Source: an uncultured Alphaproteobacteria bacterium (lineage in GTDB: Bacteria; Pseudomonadota; Alphaproteobacteria; Sneathiellales; Sneathiellaceae). Taken from it: a stretch of 12,333 nt of DNA. The notes beneath the pieces are model-generated. The model saw only the letters and a list, made by a program, of their open reading frames with translations. It did no database searches and was not told the origin of the DNA. The position numbers were made by a program, and so were the translations under genes. Shown here piece by piece: positions 7,515 through 12,333 of the stretch (positions are counted from its first letter, which is position 1; every line of letters begins with the position of its first letter). The stretch is from the NCBI GenBank assembly GCA_937910835.1, contig CALEMG010000378.1, positions 1 through 12,333 on the forward strand, in the 5' to 3' direction.

Positions 7515-7541
7515 TCGCAGTATGGAATTTTCGAGGGAACA

Positions 7542-8159
7542 ATGAGAAAAGGCGCTGAAACAAGAGAGCGGCTGCTTTCCATTGCCGAGACGGCAGTCTT
7601 GGCAAAGGGTTTTGGTGCGACTTCTATCGAGGAATTGATTGCTGAAGCCGAAATCACCAAAAGCGGCTTCTTCTATCACTTTAAGGACAAGACGGAACTC
7701 GCACGGGCTCTCATTGTCCGGTACCTCGAAGCTGATGAGGTGCTGCTTGATGATCTGTTCAAGCGCGCAAGAGAGTTAAACGTCGATCCTCTCCATTCGC
7801 TACTGATTGGCCTGAAACTTCTGGCGGAAATGATGGCGGACCTGCCGGAGGGACACCCCGGTTGCCTTGTTGCAACGATTTGTTATCAGGAGCGGCTGTT
7901 CGACAAGGACATCCATGAACTGACCCGGGGCGGGGCCCTTGCCTGGCGCGCGAGGTTTGTCAGGGTACTGGAGGAGATTAGCGAGATTTATCCGCCGAAT
8001 GACGACGTTGATCTGGTGGAAGTTGCCGACCTGATCTCGACCATTGTCGAAGGCGGTATAATTATGTCAAAGGCCCTGAGGGAGCCTGAAAAACTCGCCG
8101 CACAAGTTATTCTGCTCCGCTCCTATATCAAGTTGCTTTTCAGCCCGCGGCCGTCGTGA
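7542..8159 (+). CDS. TetR/AcrR family transcriptional regulator
   Basis: A 205-residue one-component repressor-type protein. The ATG at 7542 is chosen because MRKGAETRERLLSIAE is the typical start of the DNA-binding domain and GAGGGA lies just upstream; an in-frame ATG at 7443 would add 33 residues with no family character. The helix-turn-helix is at about residues 24-47, with TSIEELIAEAEITKSGFFYHF showing the classic F-YHF ending. The rest is the helical ligand-binding and dimerisation domain, with a GHPGCLVATICYQ segment in its middle. It is divergent from the methyltransferase gene, with two repeat families in between, and probably controls both. Its stop codon is separated by one base from the stop of the convergent double-hotdog gene. 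The ligand is unknown. Confidence 0.93.
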   Translation: MRKGAETRERLLSIAETAVLAKGFGATSIEELIAEAEITKSGFFYHFKDKTELARALIVRYLEADEVLLDDLFKRARELNVDPLHSLLIGLKLLAEMMADLPEGHPGCLVATICYQERLFDKDIHELTRGGALAWRARFVRVLEEISEIYPPNDDVDLVEVADLISTIVEGGIIMSKALREPEKLAAQVILLRSYIKLLFSPRPS

Positions 8160-8160
8160 C

Positions 8161-9063
8161 TTACATCTGAACTTTCAGAAGTTTCTCTTTCGGGTAATCC
8201 GTAAATTCCTTTGGCAGGATGACAGATTTCCGTGTGGTCATATCGAAATAAACGCCGATAACAGTAGTCGTGACGGCCAGTTTGCCGGTGTCCATGTCGA
8301 ACAGGTTATGTCCGAAGCGGAAAATCTTCCCGTCCGCATCGATAAGGCCGCTTTTCAGCAAAATCGCCGTGGATTTCTTGATCGGCGCATGAAACTCGGA
8401 ATAATAATCAAGCGCCGCTGACCCCAGATTGCGGCTGCGGATAATTTCCCGTGTCAGTCCGACCGCATTGATAATATGCGTCGCGGCATCGGAGAAATAG
8501 CCAACCACGTGGCGCATCTCGATATGCTCAAATAGATCGCATTCCCATACATCCACGGCACCGCGCGCACTTTCAAACATATGGTCAAGGGGCCGGTCCG
8601 GCATCAGGGCGCCAGCAAAGGGCTTTAGCTGGAAACTATCTGTGTGCGGGTCCGCCAACCCTTCTGCGGCGGCTCTGCCATCGTCAGGCAGGGGCAATGG
8701 CGAGTCCGTGTCGAGGTCGGTATATACGGCTGTGAATTCATGCACGGCCGAGAGGTTGCCATTTTCCGCATTGAAAAGCCGAATGAAGCCGGAGATCAGG
8801 TCGCCCGTCACCTCGCGCACGCCGCCAAGGCCGTAAAGGGGGGTGCCGACATGCACTTCTGATTTATATTGTGTGCGGATAGTCTTGAAGCGAAGTCCCT
8901 TGCGGGTTGCGCGGATGGTTGCGGGCGGCAGGCCAAGCGCATTTTGTAGATGCGCGAAGGCATCTGAGCCTTTCGACATATAGAACTGCACGTTCATATG
9001 GCGCATCTGGTCGCATTCCCATGCTTCTACGCCGCCGCGATAGAGAGGAAGGAGTTTGCTCAT
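8161..9063 (-). CDS. Double-hotdog thioesterase-like protein
   Basis: Three hundred residues containing two hotdog-fold units of the 4-hydroxybenzoyl-CoA thioesterase type. Unit one (about 8-145) carries WECDQMRHMNVQFY with D18 and N24; unit two (about 165-295) carries VWECDLFEHIEMRHVV with D176, where the Asn is replaced by E182. Such proteins hydrolyse acyl-CoA thioesters, and two units in one chain mimic the hotdog dimer. The differing motifs suggest that one unit may be catalytic and the other structural, which is inference. The ATG (9061-9063) overlaps the TGA of the upstream single-hotdog gene by 4 bp, so the two are co-translated and may act together. Similar WECD...HMN motifs in both genes point to duplication. 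The substrate is unknown; nearby acyl-CoA dehydrogenases and a TetR-family regulator suggest acyl-CoA turnover. Confidence 0.88.
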   Translation of the reverse strand: MSKLLPLYRGGVEAWECDQMRHMNVQFYMSKGSDAFAHLQNALGLPPATIRATRKGLRFKTIRTQYKSEVHVGTPLYGLGGVREVTGDLISGFIRLFNAENGNLSAVHEFTAVYTDLDTDSPLPLPDDGRAAAEGLADPHTDSFQLKPFAGALMPDRPLDHMFESARGAVDVWECDLFEHIEMRHVVGYFSDAATHIINAVGLTREIIRSRNLGSAALDYYSEFHAPIKKSTAILLKSGLIDADGKIFRFGHNLFDMDTGKLAVTTTVIGVYFDMTTRKSVILPKEFTDYPKEKLLKVQM

Positions 9064-9494
9064 GACGCCTTCTCCCCATCCGTTATCAAATCAACCAGCT
9101 TTTGTCGGATGGTGTCACTCAACGGAATAGCCTTGCGACTTTCAAGATCCATGTAGGCAGAGACCATCCGGCTGGAGAAAACAAGTCCATCGTCCACGCT
9201 GTTATAAAGGCGGTGATCAAAAGTGACGGTTTTTTCTGAGCTTCCGACAACCGCGCTTTCCATATGGATGATATCGCCCGCATGGAGTTCCGCGACATAC
9301 CGGGAGTCCTGATGAACAACGGCGAGACCCCGCTTGCCATTCTTCAAGTCATCCGGGTCCAGGCCAATGGCATAAAACATGTTGCACATTGCCACACTGA
9401 TACGGGAGCCGTAATACTGAATATTCATATGTCCCAGAAGGTCGCATTCTCGCATCAGTACCTGACCGCGATAGCTCTCCATATAGCCGTCCAT
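9060..9494 (-). CDS. Single-hotdog acyl-CoA thioesterase-like protein
   Basis: A 144-residue hotdog-fold protein of usual length for 4-hydroxybenzoyl-CoA-thioesterase-like enzymes. The signature RECDLLGHMNIQYY (R15-Y28) gives the family Asp (D18) and the HMN motif (N24). These positions have the same residue numbers as in the first unit of the downstream double-hotdog protein, which supports common descent. The ATG at 9492-9494 has CAGGAG about 10 nt upstream; a second in-frame ATG four codons later is possible. It is the middle gene of a three-gene operon: 31 nt after the TetR-family stop, and overlapping the next start by ATGA. Expected role: hydrolysis of a small or medium acyl-CoA in the cytoplasm. 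The exact substrate cannot be inferred. Confidence 0.88.
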   Translation of the reverse strand: MDGYMESYRGQVLMRECDLLGHMNIQYYGSRISVAMCNMFYAIGLDPDDLKNGKRGLAVVHQDSRYVAELHAGDIIHMESAVVGSSEKTVTFDHRLYNSVDDGLVFSSRMVSAYMDLESRKAIPLSDTIRQKLVDLITDGEKAS

Positions 9495-9525
9495 GTAGGG
9501 AAAACTCCTGTTCTTACACTTTTTG

Positions 9526-10167
9526 TTATTCTTCTTGTTGCGTCACTCTTAATAGCATCCGTTCGCCATATCGGTCGACCATTTCTTGGCTGCTCTGGTT
9601 CAGTAATTGAAGACGGTCGCCGCTCTCCATCAGCAGTAGTCCGAGTAGATAGGCGATGAAGTCTGTTGTTTCTTCCTGAGCGTCGGCGGCGGAGGCTTGG
9701 GTTTGCTGATGCAGTTCATTCGCCAGCTGGCCCATCAGGCTAAGCAAACGGCTATCCAGTCCTTTCCGCGTGGGCGCAGGGATGTCGCCTGACTTCTCGC
9801 CTAGATTGCCAAGAGACAAGAGGAGAAGCCGCCGCTCTTCCGAATGCTCCCGGAAATGGGATGCGAGAATTGAGAAGGCCCGGGCGCCTGTATTATCCGT
9901 CGCGTCGTCCTGCTGGAGGGCCGCCTTGATATGGCGCGTTAAATCGCCGAGGATGCCAGCCAGCAACTCGATCTCAATTTCTTCTTTCGTGCGGAAATAG
10001 CTATAGGCTGCCCCCAGCGAGTAGCCGGCCTCCTCGGCGATGGCACGCATATTGAGTCCATCTGTCCCGTGTTTGTTGAAAATCCGGCCCGCGGCCGCCA
10101 GAATATGTTGCCGCTTGAACTTCGCCAGGCCGGTTGCCCTGCTTTTCTTGTTGCGTGACTCAATCAT
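9526..10167 (-). CDS. TetR/AcrR family transcriptional regulator
   Basis: A 213-residue regulator starting at the ATG 10165-10167 with GGAG 8 nt upstream. After a basic N-terminal tail (IESRNKKSRATGLAKFKR) comes the TetR DNA-binding domain (about 18-65), whose helix-turn-helix LNMRAIAEEAGYSLGAAYSYF is clear. The remaining helical part should bind a ligand and dimerise; it has no recognisable ligand signature. It is the first gene of an operon with two hotdog thioesterase-like genes, which it presumably controls. A palindrome over its own -35 element suggests autorepression. The leader from the predicted transcription start to the ATG is short (under 20 nt). By context the inducer may be an acyl-CoA or fatty acid, which is inference. 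Confidence 0.93.
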   Translation of the reverse strand: MIESRNKKSRATGLAKFKRQHILAAAGRIFNKHGTDGLNMRAIAEEAGYSLGAAYSYFRTKEEIEIELLAGILGDLTRHIKAALQQDDATDNTGARAFSILASHFREHSEERRLLLLSLGNLGEKSGDIPAPTRKGLDSRLLSLMGQLANELHQQTQASAADAQEETTDFIAYLLGLLLMESGDRLQLLNQSSQEMVDRYGERMLLRVTQQEE

Positions 10168-10190
10168 GCCCGATGCTCCATATATTAAAC

Positions 10191-10220
10191 ACTATATATA
10201 TTAATGAACGTTGTTCAATA
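10191..10220 (-). promoter_or_regulatory. Promoter and overlapping operator of the TetR-thioesterase operon
   Basis: Read on the - strand, TTGAAC (10213-10218) and TATAGT (10191-10196) are separated by 16 nt, a reasonable sigma70-type promoter with a start near 10184. The -35 box lies within the palindrome TAATGAACGTTGTTCAATA (10202-10220), whose core arms are TGAAC/GTTCA with a 3-bp centre. A repressor bound there would block the promoter, as expected for an autoregulated TetR-family gene. Confidence 0.55.
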
Positions 10221-10263
10221 TATTTTGCTCGCAATGCCGAATGATTTTTTTCATTTTTTCGAC

Positions 10264-10276
10264 GGAAATATTTTCC
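10264..10276. promoter_or_regulatory. Short palindrome upstream of the EF-hand gene
   Basis: GGAAATATTTTCC has perfect 5-bp arms around TAT and sits 47 bp before the EF-hand ATG, just after a T-rich tract (about 10244-10259). It could be an operator or a bend-prone promoter element. I see no convincing -35/-10 pair, so function is open. Confidence 0.25.
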
Positions 10277-10323
10277 ACGGTTCGTTGAATGGGTAAGTCA
10301 AACCAATGAAGGAGACTTGAGTA

Positions 10324-10848
10324 ATGAAACGTAAGATTATTATTGGTTCAATGATTGCCGCCCTGGCAATCCCCGCTCTCGCAATGGCTGCGACGGACGG
10401 TCCGCACAAGGGACCGCATAAAGGCGGTATTTTTGAACGGTTGGATACCAACAAGGATGGCGAAATCACCTTCGAGGAAATGACCGCGAAATCCACGGAG
10501 CGCTTTTCAAAGCTTGATAAAGACGGGAACGGTACGATCAGTATCGAAGAAATGACCGTGCGCAAGCAGGAATTCTTCGACAAGATCGATAAGGATGGCA
10601 ACGGCTCCATCAGCAAGGATGAAGCCAGTGCCTTTCATGAAATGAAACGTGAAGAGCGGAAAGAGCGCCATGCTTCCCGGATGCTGGAAATCCTCGATAC
10701 GGACAAAGATGGCGCCGTGACCAAGGAAGAGTTCGCTGCGGCCTCAGACAAGCGCTTCGAAGCTGCTGATAGCAACAACGACGGTGTTCTTTCTGCGGAT
10801 GAACTCCAGAAAATGGGCCCGAAAAAGCACAGTAAGAAAAAGGGCTGA
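10324..10848 (+). CDS. Exported five-EF-hand calcium-binding protein
   Basis: A 174-residue protein with a Sec-type signal peptide: MKRK, a hydrophobic core at residues 5-21, and likely cleavage after AMA at residue 22. It should therefore act in the periplasm or outside. Five canonical 12-residue EF-hand loops follow at 41-52, 65-76, 89-100, 125-136 and 149-160. Each has Asp at position 1, Asp/Asn at 3 and 5, Gly at 6 and Glu at 12, so all five look able to bind calcium. Loops 1-3 and 4-5 repeat every 24 residues; a basic helix (MKREERKERHASR) separates the two groups. The tail ends KKHSKKKG. AAGGAG at 10309-10314 is a good Shine-Dalgarno. It is monocistronic and unrelated to its lipid-metabolism neighbours. 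Role unknown: calcium buffering, sensing or envelope stability are all possible. Confidence 0.93.
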   Translation: MKRKIIIGSMIAALAIPALAMAATDGPHKGPHKGGIFERLDTNKDGEITFEEMTAKSTERFSKLDKDGNGTISIEEMTVRKQEFFDKIDKDGNGSISKDEASAFHEMKREERKERHASRMLEILDTDKDGAVTKEEFAAASDKRFEAADSNNDGVLSADELQKMGPKKHSKKKG

Positions 10849-10857
10849 TTTTTTGAG

Positions 10858-10880
10858 ACGCGATACCCTTGTCATCGCGT
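10858..10880 (+). repeat. Small hairpin after the EF-hand gene
   Basis: ACGCGAT and ATCGCGT form a perfect 7-bp stem with a 9-nt loop, starting 9 nt after the stop. There is no T-run behind it; it stands just before the stronger stem at 10887-10922 and may help stabilise the mRNA end. Confidence 0.4.
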
Positions 10881-10886
10881 AACCGG

Positions 10887-10935
10887 GGCTCGCTCTTCTT
10901 TACTCCATTGGAAGAGCGGGCCTTTCATTCTTTTT
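10887..10935 (+). terminator. Rho-independent terminator of the EF-hand gene
   Basis: GGCTCGCTCTTC (10887-10898) and GAAGAGCGGGCC (10911-10922) form a 12-bp GC-rich stem with one G-T wobble and a 12-nt loop. It is followed by TTTCATTCTTTTT. This is a convincing intrinsic terminator for + strand transcripts. On the - strand no T-run follows, so it is less likely to end the convergent dehydrogenase transcript. Confidence 0.8.
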
Positions 10936-10955
10936 ACCTCTCGTCCGTAACCGCG

Positions 10956-12116
10956 TTACCCACGCCGTTGTTTGGGGAGGATATCCATATATTTGCAGAT
11001 AATGCCGAGCATGACCTCATCCGCACCGCCGCCGATAGAGGAGAGGCGACCGTCGCGATAGAGCCGTGTGATCGGTGTTTCGTTCATGAAGCCCATGCCG
11101 CCGTAATATTGCAGGCAGGCATCGGCAATCTCCCGTGTCAGGCGACCGACTTTCAGCTTTGCCATAGAGGCAAGCATCGTCACATCCTCCCCGCGGACAT
11201 AGTCATACACCGCGCGGTAGGCGAGTGAGCGGAGCTGCTCGACCTCCGATAAAAGTTCTGCCAGACGGAAATGGATATACTGATTGTCGAGCAACGGTTT
11301 GCCAAACGCCTCGCGCGTCCGGGTATAGTCGATAACATCGTTGATCGCCTTTTCAAGCGGTTTCAGGCCTGCGCCCGCTGCCCAGAGACGCTCCTCCTGG
11401 AACTGCATCATCTGGTAGGTGAAGCCCTTGCCCTCCTCCCCGATCAGGTTCCGTTGCGGCACGCGGACATCCTCAAAAAAGAGCTGCGCCGTATCGGAAG
11501 AACGCATGCCCATCTTGTCGAGCTTGCGCGCGAGCGTGATGCCAGGGCTGTCCATCGGGACAACCACCAGTGACTTGCTTTCATGCATGGCGCCATCGCT
11601 GGTGTTGACCAGCATGCACATGAAGTCGGCCTGAGCGCCGTTGGTGATCCACATTTTCTGCCCGTTGATGATGTAGTCATCCCCGTCTTTGCGGGCATTG
11701 CTTTTAATCGCGGCAACGTCGGAGCCCGCGCCGGGTTCCGAGACACCGATACAGGCCACATAGTCGCCGGCGATCGCGGGTTTGAGGTATGTCTCCCGCA
11801 CATAGTCTGAGCCGAAGCGGGCAAGGGCGGGCGTTGCCATATCGGTTTGCACACCGATTGCCATGGGAACGCCACCGCAGTTGATCTGGCCCAGTGTTTC
11901 CGATACCGCAAGGCTATAGGAGTAATCAAGGCCAAGCCCGCCATATTCCTCTGGCTTGCAGACACCCAGGAACCCCTGATCACCGAGTTTCTTGAAAAGC
12001 TCATGTGCAGGAAAAGCGCCGTCTTTCTCCCATTCATCGACATGCGGATTGATTTCCTGATCGATGAATTTGGTGAGGGAGCGAATCAGCTCCCGATGTT
12101 CCGGTCCGTAAATCAT
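10956..12116 (-). CDS. Acyl-CoA dehydrogenase, citronellyl-CoA dehydrogenase (AtuD)-like
   Basis: A 386-residue FAD-dependent acyl-CoA dehydrogenase. Motifs in order: IGVSEPGAGSDV, KMWITNGAQ, TREAFGKPLLDNQ and the C-terminal SSIGGGADEVMLGIICKY. The usual C-terminal catalytic Glu is Gly (G363); the alternative catalytic Glu is E242 in FQEERL, as in long-chain and isovaleryl-type enzymes. The IGGGADEVMLGII ending resembles my recollection of AtuD-like citronellyl-CoA dehydrogenases of acyclic terpene catabolism; this is moderate evidence, and other branched or long-chain substrates are possible. The ATG (12114-12116) overlaps the TGA of the upstream short-chain dehydrogenase by 4 bp, and GGAGG lies 7 nt before it, so the two genes form one operon. 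It is only distantly similar to the 378-residue enzyme at 5023, so it is not a recent duplicate. Confidence 0.93.
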   Translation of the reverse strand: MIYGPEHRELIRSLTKFIDQEINPHVDEWEKDGAFPAHELFKKLGDQGFLGVCKPEEYGGLGLDYSYSLAVSETLGQINCGGVPMAIGVQTDMATPALARFGSDYVRETYLKPAIAGDYVACIGVSEPGAGSDVAAIKSNARKDGDDYIINGQKMWITNGAQADFMCMLVNTSDGAMHESKSLVVVPMDSPGITLARKLDKMGMRSSDTAQLFFEDVRVPQRNLIGEEGKGFTYQMMQFQEERLWAAGAGLKPLEKAINDVIDYTRTREAFGKPLLDNQYIHFRLAELLSEVEQLRSLAYRAVYDYVRGEDVTMLASMAKLKVGRLTREIADACLQYYGGMGFMNETPITRLYRDGRLSSIGGGADEVMLGIICKYMDILPKQRRG

Positions 12117-12333
12117 TCTCCGTCCTCCCGTAAAAACGCAGGTACTTCCGCCAAATGAAATCCGTTGAAGGGCTTGTTGTTCTTGTGATCTGGCATATCC
12201 CAGTTCATGCGGATATTTGGGGCGCCGCCATCAATGCGCAGGCAGCTTCCGGTTATGAAGCTGGCCGCTTCCGAGAGCAGGAAGACAATGCCGGCGGAAA
12301 CTTCCGATTCGGTTCCCATTCGTTTCACGGGGT
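12113..12333 (-). CDS. Short-chain dehydrogenase/reductase, C-terminal part
   Basis: The frame is open from the right edge to the TGA at 12113-12115, giving about the last 73 residues; the nucleotide-binding and catalytic parts lie outside. The fragment shows the common SDR ending: PVKRMGTESEVSAGIVFLLS, then ASFITGSCLRIDGGAPN. An extra tail of about 35 residues (ending AEVPAFLREDGE, rich in polar residues and with GFHLAEVP) follows. Such a tail after IDGGAPN recalls AtuG-like dehydrogenases of the citronellol pathway, which agrees with the AtuD-like partner; this rests on recalled family features only. It is NAD(P)-dependent by family; the substrate is unknown. It overlaps the following gene by 4 bp. 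Confidence 0.85.
   Translation of the reverse strand, partial: PVKRMGTESEVSAGIVFLLSEAASFITGSCLRIDGGAPNIRMNWDMPDHKNNKPFNGFHLAEVPAFLREDGE

Noticed and set aside
7443..7541. Earlier ATG for the TetR-family gene
   Set aside because: The 33 extra residues cover the operator repeats and precede the normal TetR N-terminus; GAGGGA supports 7542.
10324..10848. Lanmodulin-like lanthanide-binding protein
   Set aside because: None of the five loops has Pro at position 2 or Asp at position 9, both hallmarks of lanmodulin loops.
10947..10959. GTAAC-CGC-GTTAC palindrome over the stop of the - strand dehydrogenase
   Set aside because: Arms are only 5 bp with no T-run nearby at the right place; likely chance.
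12322..12329. GTTTCACG, the left half of a parS site
   Set aside because: The right half is absent (GGGT follows) and it lies within conserved SDR coding sequence.

Overview
The window looks like a chromosomal stretch of a Gram-negative bacterium, most likely an alphaproteobacterium. I infer this from the moderately GC-rich coding sequence, the short Shine-Dalgarno-led genes, the thiolase / FadN-type multifunctional enzyme / large acyl-CoA dehydrogenase cluster, and the exported EF-hand protein. Genus cannot be set from the sequence alone. I see no transposase, integrase, tRNA, rRNA or CRISPR array.

Left third (1-6159, + strand): a beta-oxidation operon. It holds the C-terminal part of a thiolase, a 777-residue hydroxyacyl-CoA dehydrogenase/enoyl-CoA hydratase of FadN domain order, and a 596-residue acyl-CoA dehydrogenase. 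Spacing is very tight (2 and 14 nt). A hairpin and a 19-bp palindrome then precede a separate long-chain-type acyl-CoA dehydrogenase gene. Together these genes could supply a complete beta-oxidation turn.

Middle (6160-8159): a 221-nt convergent intergenic space holds a 16-bp sequence matching the chromosomal ParB-binding parS consensus at 15 of 16 positions, followed by a terminator-like stem. Next come a homocysteine S-methyltransferase-family gene (- strand) and a divergent TetR-family regulator. The 216-nt space between them is rich in inverted and direct repeats that look like operators.

Right-centre (8161-10167, - strand): a compact operon of a TetR-family regulator, a single-hotdog thioesterase-like protein and a double-hotdog thioesterase-like protein. 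The regulator's promoter carries a palindrome over its -35 box, which suggests autoregulation. A similar 19-bp palindrome lies upstream of the long-chain-type dehydrogenase gene, so the same regulator may link thioesterases to acyl-CoA oxidation.

Right end (10324-12333): an exported five-EF-hand protein (+ strand) with a strong terminator. It converges on a - strand pair, a short-chain dehydrogenase (cut by the window edge) overlapping an acyl-CoA dehydrogenase by 4 bp; this pair resembles the AtuG/AtuD-like pair of acyclic isoprenoid catabolism.

Most notable points: the parS-like site; an Asn where the catalytic His is expected in the FadN-like dehydrogenase domain; three related hotdog domains in one TetR-led operon; and the repeat-dense divergent regulatory region. 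Most of the rest is ordinary acyl-CoA metabolism.
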